Assembly (NCBI GenBank): GCA_905250075.1
Contig: CAJNOP010000029.1
Location: forward strand, 1,427,154-1,491,153
DNA: 64,000 bases
DNA from: Rotaria sp. Silwood1
Taxonomy: Eukaryota > Rotifera > Eurotatoria > Philodinida > Philodinidae
Direction: 5' to 3'
Shown here: in pieces, positions 12,401-25,500 of the stretch
How positions within the stretch are numbered: the first letter of the stretch is position 1
Layout of the letters: the number at the start of each line of letters is the position of its first letter
The notes under the pieces: generated by a model
Seen by the model: the letters and a program-made list of their open reading frames with translations, nothing else
Databases searched by the model: none
Told to the model about the DNA's origin: nothing
Made by a program: the position numbers and the translations under genes

Positions 12401-15083
12401 TCGGACTGGGACTCAATTAATGAAAAAACTTCAGACTCGAAATTAGAATCAGAACCGATCCGACGGTCTTTATCTTCCATTAATTTTCACTGTAAATGAT
12501 AGCTAGGTATTCTATAAATTCTTTTATAGCATTTTTAGTATTTAGCTAACAGCTTTTTACTTTGACTCAAAGTTCCTGGCATTTCCGACAAATAAATTTG
12601 ACTTCTTTTTCTTGATTAATAAAGATATTAATAGAAAAAAAAAAAAGCAAACACTATTGTTCTTTGCTTTTTTTTCCTTCTTTAGGTCGTTCGTAATCGT
12701 GAACGTTATGCTCCATATCTATTACCGCCTACTGCATTTAGTTCAAATATTGATGAAACAATTCCATATCGTATTCCAAAAGATTGTTTATTTTCTCAAG
12801 AATCAGTTGCTAATGCATTAGATGCATCTGGTCATGATACATCAAGATTCGATCGTGAATTTCGTCCTGAACCAGGTATGTTGTTTATTTATTAATAATT
12901 ATTTGATACAGTTACAGCTTGTTTATTACTTAATGTAATATTACGTGATTTTCTTCGTAAAATATTTGGTAGCATTCGAAATGTTTTACATTTAATAATA
13001 GCCCATACATGATGTCGATATTTTTCATTTGTTAACATATAACAAAATGGTTTAAATATGTGACATAAAAAAAATATATCTTTTAATTGATAAAGTATTT
13101 GATTATTTGATAATTCATAAAACCAATAAGGTATATAAAGTAATAAATAAATAAATAAAATAAGACCTGTTGATCGTATAAGTGTATGACTATTTTCATT
13201 AACAGTTAAATAAGTTAGATAATCAAGAGATTGAACTGAACGTTTAGGTGGTGGAGTACTACTAGGAGCTGATGGTTCGATTGATATAGATGGAAAATAA
13301 TACATTGAACGACGACGATTATGATTATCATTAATAGTCTAAAATATAAAATATAATATCATGAAAATTAATAAATTTGTTTTCTTCTACTACCGATTCC
13401 GACATTGGTGATTCATTTTTTCCACTGATTGCAGCTTCAGTAAGACTTCTTAGTGCTTTTTGTTTATATGCTTTAATAGCTGATTTCATTTTAATAAGTA
13501 AAATAAAATTCATAAAAATCATAAAATATGTAATAATACAACAAAAAATATTTAATGTTTTTTCTGTGATTGAATCAATATAAATAAATGATTGTTTACA
13601 TGGTGGTGATCGATTATTTAATTCATATTCTTCAACATCAATATAAGTTAATGTTGTTAGAAAACCACCAACTAATATTGGTAACATAAATGTAAATAAT
13701 ATAAACCATAATTTTGTTGTTAATAAACGTTGTTTCCAAAAGAAAATTAATGATGTTATTAAAAGTAAATTAATTATAATTAATTCAATTATTGTTGTTA
13801 TTTTTTCAAAAAATTTAAATATAAAACAAAGAAATCCACATGGTAAACCTCTTGAAATTTCAACAAGACGTAATGGTAATAAAAAATTACATACAAATAT
13901 ATCATTGATTAAAAATGCTAATATAAATTTATCAAATGTTGATATTGATGAACGTACAGATGGTAATAATAATGGTGTTTGAATAATATGTCCAGAAAAT
14001 GATGAATGTACTTGTAGTAATGATTTATTTGTCATTGGAATTGGATTTCGTTGTGAATGTTGATAATAATATGTTTTACGTTGTATAGCTAAAACAAGAA
14101 GCCAATTGAACATAATACCAATAAAACCAATAATTGGCAATAGAAATAGTTGAAGATAGAACATTTGTCTTTTTAAACCTTGAAAATCTTTGTATGAATG
14201 AATGTAATGTTTTATTTCTATTTTTTCTTCGTATAATTTTATATAAACTTGATCGTCATCGTCTTTTTTTGCATCTTTTTTTTTTACAAGGAAAATAAGG
14301 AAAAGAAAGACTCGAAGAAATGCAAAACGAGAAAAAGAAATTTCTTCTATAAGCTACAACTAGAATTTAATCTCCTTCGTGTTATCGAAAGCATACAAAA
14401 GCAAATACGGCAATGGCATAAATCTTGTTTTCTTCATCGCGTGGCCACCTCACCGTTTTTATTCTTTTTTTTATTCCGTTTTAAATAAGCGTTAAATAAT
14501 TGAATAACTATGTTTATGTTTATAAATAGTAATACGGATAAACCGAAGAAGGAAACAAAAATCTTTTATATGCGTTCTTTTTTTTTCAGAACCGGACACA
14601 GTTGGCGGCGATAATTATGATGATTCGGAAACAGATGGTTCAATAATTAGCGAAACTGAGCCTCGTGCAACATTTAGTGTATGTTAAAATGATACTTTAT
14701 CTGAATTTGAAAACGATTTTATTCTTCTTTAGATTGAGAATCCCGTTGAAGATATATCATTTCAAACAATACGCGATGTATTTAATTCAAATGAAACACC
14801 TCAAGCACGTTTTAATGAAAACCGACATTTAATTGAAGAATTTCGTACAAAACCATTTGAAGAATTAAAACATCGTGTTCATGAAAAACAGCGACAAGTC
14901 GATCAACGAATAGGACAACTATTAAGTGTTCTCTATTTATCAAAAGATAAATTACCAATAACTACAACAACAACGATAACAGCATCAAATGGAATTGTAT
15001 CTAATCATCATACACCAACAATCAATGGAACATTAAAATCTCATATAAATAGTTTTAATTATCCTGAATTGTTTACTTATTAA
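6450..15083 (+). CDS. EFR3: EFR3 homolog, plasma-membrane anchor of the PI4-kinase III alpha complex
   Basis: EFR3 is a palmitoylated peripheral membrane protein that recruits PI4KIIIalpha with TTC7 and FAM126 to make PI4P at the plasma membrane. Eighteen phase-consistent exons: 6450-6545, 6611-6738, 6804-6951, 7023-7138, 7423-7575, 7910-8089, 8150-8228, 8293-8437, 8502-8642, 8700-8811, 8880-8928, 9154-9341, 10898-10979, 11037-11198, 11268-11432, 12686-12875, 14590-14678, 14733-15083; 857 residues (human about 820). The N-terminus has the diagnostic cysteine cluster (C5, C8, C10, C11, C13) then PRYKRLVNNVFP. Further matches are NYEFFVDRFTELCH, RKTANDELQNDVWKHMDKIV, FMKKFGRQFLSQLY, VVRNRERYAPYLLP, and a conserved end with KPFEELKHRVHEK and FNYPELFTY. 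Start: first ATG after an acceptor-like TATTTAG. Introns 12, 15 and 16 exceed 1.2 kb; intron 16 hosts an antisense GPCR gene. Confidence 0.95.
12892..14164 (-). CDS. Divergent rhodopsin-like GPCR nested antisense in an EFR3 intron
   Basis: Two exons, 13394-14164 and 12892-13338, separated by a 55-bp intron (GTAGTA donor, ATTTTAG acceptor), encode 405 residues. Seven hydrophobic segments can be placed: the first at residues 1-25 (LFLLPIIGFIGIMFNWLLVL), the last ending in HIFKPFCYMLTNEKYRHHV, which parallels the NPxxY-helix-8 region of class A receptors. The usual DRY motif after helix 3 is not recognisable (ITSLIFFWKQR occupies that place), so G-protein coupling cannot be inferred. The cytosolic tail is basic. 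The whole gene lies inside EFR3 intron 16 (12876-14589) on the opposite strand and shares no exon bases with it. An acceptor-like GATTTTCAAG lies about 15 nt before the ATG. The ligand is unknown. Confidence 0.8.
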
Positions 15084-18000
15084 TTATACGTATATATATG
15101 TATTTTTAATTGTCATTAGATTCCGGTGTTTATTTATTTAATCTATTGCTGTTCATTTTTCCTGTTTTTTTTTTGTCTCTTTGCTAATATCAAATGAAAT
15201 ATGTATAAGCATGTTTTATGTAGAAAAAGTTTAATTTGAACAATACTCTTTATTCAGAAGAATTCATCTGCCACAAAAAAAAGAAGACAAACGTGCACAA
15301 AAGCTCTCCAATATGAAATGAAGTTTTCTTTTTGTTTTTCTACAAAAAAAAGATCATAATAATATATGTAAGCTAAATATAGCTGCAATCATTAATCAAA
15401 AGAATTAATGAATAGAAACAAATGAAAATCGATTACCATGACAAAATTCTACAGGTTTCTAGTTATTTCTCTTACAAGAAAGTAATTATTGAATACAACG
15501 AAGCTAATTCTGTAATAATTGATGTAGAAAAAAAAAACGAGCATTGTTTGATTGTACAATTATTTTCTTATGCAGTATTTGATCTTGACATTAACAATGA
15601 TCAAATAGAGAAAGGTTCAAACAATATTGAGAAAGAACTAATTTAAATAAGAGCGTATTTGAAAAATTACTTTATTTAAGAACTATAATATAATATGTTT
15701 GTGAAAAAAACAAATTTTCTTTCTGTATACTCAGTATGCATTGCTTAGATTTTCGTATATGATAGAGAATTGTTTAACTATCAAACAAAATATTAATTTA
15801 TACAGATCAACTTGATAGAAGGAAATCATTATAATCTATTAGGTTTATTTTGTTTTCCTGCTTGAAACAAATATTCTAGAAAAAAAAAGAATCATCTCTC
15901 TAATTTCTTCTAAATCCATCACGATGTATTAAATAAATTACCAATCACAAATTATAATACATAATAATAAGGTAAAAAGTTGAAGATAGAACTTAGCTTT
16001 CAATTTACAATCCATTCTAGTTTGAAGATAAACTTTGAGTTGTTTTTTTTCTCTACTCCTGAAAAACCATATTACAATCATTTCTCTGTTATTAAATCAA
16101 TCATTCTATCAAAATATACGAATATTTATATAGGAACTATATGTCAATCAAAGTGTGTCAATATAAAATACTCGTATTGTACATTTCTGATCCACACAAC
16201 TATGTAATAAGATTTCCTATATAATTCAATGGCATATATAATATCTTCAAGCACAATTAGATTGACATTTGCCTATATATATATATACATATCTTTCCAT
16301 GAAATCTTATCATTAGAAATAAACAAAGTTTTTTATACATTATAACATGAATAATAAACTCTGTGTTGAAGAAAACGAATACAACAATATAACATTTTGA
16401 TGAAATTTTCATACAAATATTCATATCGAAAAAACAATACTCTTATTAATTTTCTTTTAATGTTAATGATTTTCCCTATTCTTAACTTTATCAAAAGCAA
16501 AGAAAAAAAGAAGTCTGTTAGCTATTTATCTATGAACGTTCTCACTTGAAATTGATTAGATTCTTATGCAAGATTTTCTTTTTCTCCGAATAGAATTCTC
16601 TTTCTATCATATAGAAAATTGTTCTTTATCATTTCTGTTGTGCACGTCGATCATCTTTATTACTATCGGAAGTCCGAAATTAGAAATAAATAATAGAAAG
16701 AAATAACTTGTTTCCGTTTGTCCAGCAATCGATCGACTGTTGAATATTGTTACTCAAGACATTTTTTTTTACATATGGATGTGTGTGTGTGTGTGTGCTT
16801 CGAGGTCATGTTCAATTGTATATAACAAAAAAAAGAACTCGAGAAATAAAAGAGAATCATTCGAGAGATCGATCCACACTTGATAGTTGCCGTATTGTCA
16901 TAAGCGCATTTTTCTAGAAGATAGAACAATAGATACTAGAGAGCGACTAAGTGAAGAAGAGCATTACAAGGTCGTTACAAATTCTGCGTATCTATCTATC
17001 TATACATATATATATATGAGAGAGAGAAAAAACGTTTGTTAGATCACTAATGGTGGTTCTATAACAGAGAAAGAATTAGCTTACATTATATAATCATTTA
17101 CACCGATACAAAAGACGCTAGAAAAGAAATCGAGACAGAAGATAGAAAGAGTAAAGTCAACAAGTTATTTCTTTTTTTTTATTGCGTGATACTTTAATAT
17201 AGATAGGGAATATGCATATTGACTCGAAAAGAAACAAAATGTAATAGATGATGCTGTCAATATGATGAAAAGATAATATCTATGGTCAATTATTATTGTA
17301 TTGATTCTTAAAAAGAAAAAAAAACAAGGTAAGTTATATATATATATATATAAAATAAATGGTAAGAATAAGAAATAATATGTTAGTCTATCATTTATTT
17401 ATGTACTATTTAAGAGTATGAGAAAGATCATGAGAGTTCATTTGCTTTTCACAAGAATATGACGTAACTAAATATGTACCATCATTTCTTTCGCCAGTCT
17501 CTTGACTCGATGAATGACAGACAGGCAAACAGGCATGCAAAAAAAAGAATAAGTACGAGTGAAACAATCCATCTGCATTTTATAGTAGATGATCTGGTTT
17601 TCTTGATGAGCAAGGACATTTTATACTGACGTTATTCTATTCTTTAACATAGAATATTCCTATTTTATTTTTATTCTTTATATTAATAGATAGTAAATAA
17701 AAATATTCGATAGACCTATTTAATGTATCTTAATAGTTTCAAATGTCTGATTCTATATTGATTATTATGCGTAATATCCGCTTTGAGTCGTCTAATGAAG
17801 CTTATGAAACTGATCATTGTCAATTTTTGTGTACGTGTGTATAAACTAAATATAGCGTATATACATACATTCAACAATCATCTATCATAGCTACATTATT
17901 CTATGTTGAGCTCATCATCAATCGTTTCTGTTTGATTTGTTATAATAGACAAGCATTTCTTTCCTTTTGTTTTTTGTTTCTATTACTTTTTGATTATGAT

Positions 18001-18099
18001 CGATAGTTACCCATGGTTCTTTTTTTTTTTCTTTTAGGAATTAGAACGTAATGCTTTCCTACCAAATTAAGTGGGTTTATGGACAAGCATTAAGATCTC
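15084..18099. other. Intergenic stretch with simple repeats
   Basis: Non-coding 3 kb between EFR3 and the next plus-strand gene. It contains a GT run at 16781-16797, TATC/TA and GA-rich microsatellites near 16990-17030, and a TA run at 17335-17352. A strong pyrimidine tract plus TTTTAG at about 18037 is a likely splice acceptor for the 5' leader of the gene that starts at 18100. A 74-codon frame at 15422-15646 has no recognisable product. Confidence 0.6.
16781..16797. repeat. (GT)n microsatellite
   Basis: Eight and a half uninterrupted GT units in otherwise purine/pyrimidine-biased intergenic DNA. Confidence 0.9.
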
Positions 18100-19412
18100 A
18101 TGCTGTTTAATAATTTATTTCTTCTTTTTCTAATGATATATGTCGTCACTGTCATCGTCGGGATTACAGAGAATACAACTTGTATTCCTAAGAAGTTAGT
18201 TCTTCTATCGAATTGTTCATTTAATTCTTCGTATTCTAATATGACGACTGACCAGCGAACATTATCAATGATCGTACCATATTTATTAGATAATAATGAA
18301 GAAGAAAATTTATATATTAAAATTATAACACGTAATATATCTCAAAAACCATTAATAAGTTTTAATTTAAATATAATTCAATGTTCAAATAATCAATTAT
18401 TTAATTGGACATCAGTTGAATCATCATTAACATTACGTGGAGAATTTGTTCGTACAATATTTACTGATACAAATATAATGTATTTATCACCAGGTATAAC
18501 ATATTTAAGAAATTTAACAACTATTGATTGTTTAACAAAAACAATTTATCGTACTAATCATAATGAATTATTTCAAATTAATTTAAAAATTGAATCAACA
18601 TTAAATGATTATTGTTCAAATCAAAATTTATGTTATCCATTAAATATTTATCAATGTAATTTAGAACAACATCGTTGTACATGTCGTTCACCTTTTCAAT
18701 CTCATTTAACTAAAACTCAACAATCAATATGTATTCATGCTGTTGAATATATGGATCAATGTACAGTGAAAAATATTCATTGTTTAGAATGGTGTCATCA
18801 TAATCGTTCATCAACAATGTGTATATGTCCAAATGATTTATCTCGTAAAAAATTTTTAGATGATAATCAAGGTAAATAATACATATTGTTATTTGGTTTT
18901 TGTATAGTTTATTTATTTTTTTTGTATATTTATCAGCTTATTGTGAAGGTCTAACAAATGGACTATGTAATTCATTTATTCAATGTCCATTAGGAAATAT
19001 TTGTCTGGATGGAACTTGTCAGAATACTGATTATAAATTACATCATTTTATGTCATTTGATATTGTTACTATTTCAATAATTGTTTCATGTTTAATACTT
19101 TTTGTGATTGTTGTTATTCTGGGAATAAGTATATGTATATTACGTCGACAACGATGGAAAAAACATTATCATTCATCGAATGATTCTGTCTACAAAAAGA
19201 AACAACAAACAAATATTCCGACAACGAGTAATTACGATAATATTATCTATGGAGTTTTTCATAATAATGTTCAACTTTCATCAACTCTATTATCATCAAA
19301 TAATGATAATGTTAATGATATTTTGCCATTTAATATCACAGATTCATCATCATATAATCCGAAAATTGTTTTTTTAGGTGGTGAACAACAATTAACAGCA
19401 ATATATGCTTAA
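18100..19412 (+). CDS. Type I transmembrane protein, Cys-rich and Asn-glycosylated ectodomain
   Basis: I do not recognise this protein. Two exons, 18100-18871 and 18937-19412, joined in phase 1 over a 65-bp intron, give 415 residues. There is an N-terminal signal peptide (residues 1-22, LFNNLFLLFLMIYVVTVIVG), then an ectodomain with many NxS/T sites (NTT, NCS, NSS, NMT, NIS, NWT, NLT, NRS). Cys-rich modules lie at about 195-290 (CSNQNLCYPLNIYQC, CTCRSPF, CPLGNICLDGTC), resembling short EGF/EB-like repeats. One membrane helix follows at about 300-326 and then a basic stop-transfer RRQRWKKH. The cytosolic tail is Ser/Asn-rich with NIIYGVF, YNPKIVF and a final IYA. It is likely a cell-surface receptor or adhesion molecule, inferred from topology only. 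Start: first ATG after the acceptor at about 18037, followed at once by the signal peptide. Confidence 0.72.
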
Positions 19413-21514
19413 TTTTTATTTTAACAGTGTGTTATTTGTTTTTGTCATTCTGTTTTACATAAATTATTTCATTTTTTGTGTCTTCTTTTCAAGTGACTAT
19501 CATTGTTGTGTATTCCTGAAGGATAATTTATTAAGAAAAAAAAAGAAAAAAAGAAAAGGAAATTATTCATCATGAAATAATAAAGTGTCGTTTTTAATTT
19601 TGAACATGATATGTGAGAAAGATTAATATTAGTTTTGTTTCCGTTTAACACAGATTTTTCAGTTCATTGCAACATAAAAAAAGAAAATGTTCGGAATTTT
19701 CTACTTTTATAACTATAATCCATATATATGAATGACGTCAAAGAATTCGAAAGTAGTCACTTTTATTGATTAGTTTATAAAACAATACTCATTCGTAAGT
19801 TTGAAATGTAAATTTATGAACAAAATAAATTATAAAATAATTCTTTCAATATTATATTTTTATCTATCGATTGAATGTCGATTCTTTGTAACAATATTTG
19901 TTTCTATTTATTAAAATCGTTGAAATAATGTTTGAGCAAAATGAAACAAACCATTCGCTTAATTGTCATAAGTTTAAAACTATAAGTTTTTCTTTGATTT
20001 ACTTTATGACATATCTGGTTATGCTTCTTTTTTGTTTAAACTTGACTTCAAATCATGACAGGAAACAAGCGATCTTATAAAAGTGATTTTTATTGCATTA
20101 GAAGCAATGTTATTACAATGTCAATGGTCTTTTATGATGAATGATATGAAACATTCTTCATACAACTGTTTTGTTAATTTTACATTCATTATCGATCGAT
20201 AGAAATTATTCATCTGGTTTTTTTTAATAACCTCGATTGAAACTCTTCTAAATGTAATCTATGAGATGAACTCGTGCATATTGTAAATTGTTTAAGAATT
20301 TAAATTATCAACAGCATAAATCTTCTGAGCATTAAACCATGTAATAAAACACAACAAGAAAAAAAGTTTTTTCTTTTTTTTTGAAAGAGTGGAAAATTAT
20401 TTAGAATATTTACATAACTGTTTTTTTTTACAGAGAAGTAATAGACGAATTTTTTCAAAAACAAAAAATTAAAATAGATGAAAAGATGTACAAAATATTA
20501 CAGAGATATTAAGGAAGTCACTTTTTATGGACTACCCAATATTATCACAGTGAAAAGTAATACTTGTTAATTTTCTATCGTCATTAATGAAAATGGTCAT
20601 ATGTATAATATTGACGAAGAAGAATAACAAAAAAACAAATTTTTTTATGCTTTTTTCGGTAATATTCGTGTATTGTGTTGATAAAATCATTTGAATATAC
20701 ATTCAGAATTTGCTATCTTCTTTCAATGAAAGACTATAAGTCAAGATCAAAGATTGTCTTAAAATGTTCTGAGAAGTTATACTTTTAATTAACAGTATCA
20801 TATTTACAAAAGAAACGTCATTATCTCATTTTTTTTTTGACAAAATACTTCTCGTATTTGGCTGAAAGATAATCATATGTTCATTTTGTTTTGATGATAA
20901 ATGACAAGAATGATTAAATATTCTTTTTTTTGGATCGTTATTATTCTCGTGTTACAGTATGTTTTCGAGCATCTGTGGAAACGTGGTACAGATTAATATG
21001 ATAAAGCAAATATACCGAATACGAAGACAAAAAATGTCTATTCATGAGAATAATCTCAAGATCAAACAAGTTTTATTTTCTTTTCTATTGAATACTGTCA
21101 TGCAATCTGTTGGATGTTAACTAAATGGATCTTTTTCATATGAGTGTTGTTGTTGTTGTTGTTTTAAGAACGAAATTATAATATGAGAGAACTTAAAAAT
21201 CTACCTTGACAAACTTATTTAATTTTAATTATGATCAATGTATTTAATGTTTTATAGTTTATTCATTAGTTATTTAAGATATCGATGAGAAATTATTTAT
21301 TGAATAATAAAAGTTTTTTGTACATCGAATTTTTCTTTCTTAGACTTGTCTTCAATTAATAACGCTACATTTGTCTATTATTTAGTTAATTATAGAAGTC
21401 TCTGTGAAAAGAAAACTTTTGACAAAAGCCTTGTACTTTATTCATTCTTAAAGACACATTGACCTAATAATAAATACTATATTTTAATATTTTGTTCAAT
21501 TAGAGATAAGTATG

Positions 21515-21554
<40 letters not shown>

Positions 21555-22549
21555 ACAAACTACCTTCACTTTTGACAGATAGTAACTCAATGAACTGCAC
21601 TTGAACATCTCTGTCTCTCGTTATTATGCGCATTTATTTAAAAAAAAAAACAGCTCAGAATAAAAAAAAAAAAGCGTCATTTGTCGCTCAAAACACAACA
21701 TCTAAGAAGAAAATCCCTAAGAAGACATCAATCATTGAGAAAACATCAGAAGGATATTCTTGACATATAGACGATTTGTGTAAAACTAAGAAAAAAAGTG
21801 AATAAGCTGGGATTGTTCTTATGTTAATTATACTTAACTTTACACTTGATTATGTTTAACAATTCAATCCATGTAAAAGATCTATATAGAAATTTTTATA
21901 TTAAATCTGACTTTATATATGAGTTGATATATTTTTAGTAAGTATTCTTGAGAATGAAAAAATCCTCATTTTTTTGAATAGTTTTTTGCTTACTGTTTTT
22001 CTTTCAAAAGAAAGAAAAGAAATGTCTGCATTGATGAGAAGTTTTTTCCTATTAAAATAAGAAAAGTTTATACTTAGTAAAAGAGATTCAGTTTTATTTT
22101 TCTAGCATTTAACGAGAAGATTATGAACTAAATCTGAATCTTCAGAGTAGATAATAAAAAGTTAATATAAATATATCTTACTTCCGTTTGGAGAAAAAAA
22201 GCATGCGGTTATTTTTATCAATCCATTTTACGTTAAGACAATCGTATGAAATATACTATAATGTAATGTGACATGTAATGTATGTGTTGAAGAAAATATT
22301 TTTGCTTAGATAATTACTATTTATTGAATTTTCTTGCATTTTTTGTTTCGATACTTTTTTTTTCTATCTTCCTTTGCTTTTTTCTGTTCTCTTTTTTTTT
22401 TCTAGAATAAAGAAATAATCTGGTGTTAAAAAGAGCAATCAGGCGATGTTCGTCAATAAATTCTGACAGTAACGTAAACATTCAACTAAAAAGAAGAAAT
22501 TTCGTTGAAAAATAATAACCATATTTAATTAATTAATAATTATTAAAAA
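19413..22549. other. Intergenic stretch, no gene seen
   Basis: About 3.1 kb of AT-rich DNA. It carries a GTT run near 21149 and the TA/GA compound microsatellite at 21515-21554. A long pyrimidine tract ending in TTTTCTAG at about 22404 is a likely acceptor for the leader of the GPCR gene downstream. Confidence 0.6.
21515..21554. repeat. (TA)n(GA)n compound microsatellite
   Basis: Nine TA units pass directly into about eleven GA units. No flanking coding sequence. Confidence 0.9.
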
Positions 22550-25500
22550 ATGAACTTAACAAATATTAATAATGATTCTTTATTGTCATATGATGAATTT
22601 TTTACCAATACGCTCAACATTATACAAGGTTCAATTTATATACCTATTTTTTGTGCCGGGATTGGCAATAATATTTTAACTATTTTAATTATTTTACTTA
22701 ATCAAGATATGAGAACAGTAACTAATTGCTATTTACTTAATTTAGCTGTAAGTGATACATTACCATTAATTGTTAGTTTACCATTTGAAATTTCGGTAAA
22801 TATTTTATATCTTCAAAAATGACAAGTCAAAATTTTATATTATTTTCTTTTTTTCTTAATAGTTTTTACCAATTGAAGTTCCATGGGGACATCTTGGATG
22901 TCGAATTCGTGCTCTTCTTGCCGAAACTTCAACAAATGCATCAATATTAACCATAAGGTATAAAAGAAACAAAACAAAAATTTAAGTAAATCATAATAAA
23001 AATCTAAAATTTTCTTTTAATATAGCGCATTCACAATAGAACGTTATTTAGCTGTATGTGGTCCTTTTCGTATATCATCTTTATCGACAATACGACGTGC
23101 AATTAAAGTTCAAATATTTATTTGGTTTATTGCTATACTTTCATCTACACCTTATTTTTATTTTACAAAAAATATCGATCATCAATGTTTATTTGATCGA
23201 AATTTTCAATTATTTGTTACTATATGTTTACACATATCAGCAACTTGTTTTTTTCTTTTACCAGTATTTATACTTTGTCTGTTATATGCTTTAATGGGAC
23301 AACGATTATATAATGTTGGTCTACTTCATGAAGTACATCATTTAAAAAATGAAAAAACTAATTCAAATCCTTTACCAACGAATTTACAACATTGTAGAAG
23401 TGTTGATAATCGTTTAGAAGAACAAGGATTTCAACCAACTCATTATTCATTATCACGTACTTTAACAGTATCTCGACAATCAACATATCGTAATGGAAAT
23501 AGTTCTTCATCTACTTTATTATTACATATACAAGCAATGAAAAAATCAGCTTTTAAAATGCTTTGTAAGTTTATTCTATCATCATAGTTACAGTCAATTT
23601 TTTTTTTATAGGATTTCTCTTGTTTTTTTTTGTCCTAAATATTTTCATAGTATATGATATAAGAATAGTTAACAAATTTATAGTCTTATAAAAGCTTTTT
23701 TCAAAATAAATATTAATGAATTAATAAGATTCAGTAGTTCTTAGTAACTACCGTTAATACATGAGAATATTTTATAATAGATTATTTATTTTTTGTTAAG
23801 AAAAATCAGCACTGCAGTAATACTACTTTCTTCCCACATTATCATGTAACATTAGATATTAATTTCGTAGAAAGATTAAAATATCAATAAGAATATAAAT
23901 AGCATCAAGAAATATCTCTTGAAATTTAACATTCATAATCTTGAAACAACGATGTACAACATACTAGTTTTGAAATCATCTAAATTTCATTGCACTTTCT
24001 TAGAAGAGGAGTCTGCAAGCTTAAAATCTATTATTACTGAATATTCTCAATCATACTATAAAATATACAGAGAACTCTTGAACTGATATAAAAGACTTTG
24101 AGATTAGTCGTTATTAAAATTCATGTTCAGAAGTCTTCAGTGCATTTTTTATGATTAAGTACTAATCAAAAACAGAGACGCAACTCTAAACTTTTTTGTT
24201 ATCAAACTCTAAATAAATTATAATTTAGATTAATCTGTAATAGACTTTTAATTATTGATTAACATCACGTTGTTTTATTTTGACAACACTTTTTTGATTA
24301 ACATATGGAAATGTTTGACAGTGTTCTTATTAATTTTACAATGGAAGGAAATTGTAGATAGCAAAAGATTTTTTTCGAATAAGAAAACAAACCAGTAAAT
24401 CATTAACTTTATTAGTTATGTTCACTTAAACTTCTTCTTGAATTATTCAACACCCACGATTTTATTGTAAAATATATTTATCGACGACTAACCTTCAAAA
24501 GATTAACTTTCTAACTTTGTTATTATAGGTTTCTTTTTCTCTCGTTATATATTATACCTTTTAATTAATAGTAATGCTAGACATGATAATGAACCAAGTA
24601 ATCATTGTATGTGTATAATAGAAGAAAAACATTCTATTGAGTGGTTATTTAGTCTAGATTTTTTCCAATGAGCATTCATTTCCTATGAAAGATTAATACT
24701 CAAGGTTTTACATAATTCCATATGCTTTGACGAATCATTTAAATTTTCATTATCTACCACTAAGATAACGTTTCCTCACCAAAACATGATTTTTCCAAAT
24801 TTGCTCGAATCAAACAAGTACGGTCGTAAACGATCATATACAAAGAAATCTGGAACCTACATGAGAATATATACAGAGTGGCGCAAAAGTCACTTTACCG
24901 AAAAAAAAATTGAAAATCTCCATTACGGTTCTAGGAATCGAACTGATTTTTTTATTAATGATAGAGTCATGTCTAAACTTTATATCCGTAAAGATATACC
25001 TAGAGAAACTCTTTGTTAAGTATCACTATTGAGCTCAACAAAAAATTTTACTTTTTCACGATAGGAAAAAAACAATGTACAATGTGATGTAAAAACCACT
25101 GTACCGAAAAAAAAATTGAATATTTTCATTATAGCTCGAGCAAAAGAGCTGATTTGTTTATCAATCGTAGCGGCATGTTCAAGTTCTATACTCATAAAGA
25201 CATGCCTAGAGATACCCTTTGTTAAACATACTGGTTTTTTTTCTATCTGTGAAAAATTAAAATTTTTTGTTGAGCTCAATAGTGATACTTAACGAAGAGT
25301 TTCTCTAGGCATATCTTTATGGATATAAAGCTTAGACATGACTCTATCATTAATAAAAGAATCAGCTCGTTTGCTAGAAGCGTAATGGAGATTTTCAATT
25401 TTTTTTCGGTAAAGTGACTTTTGAGCCGTCCTGAAGATACTGTATTCGTCGCTCTTGGCATATAAAATTTTTATCAAAGAATTAATTATGAAAAAAAATA

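Noticed and set aside
15422-15646. 74-codon frame 340 bp after EFR3
   Set aside because: Plausible codons, but no homology I can recognise, no promoter or poly(A) context; probably the EFR3 3' region.
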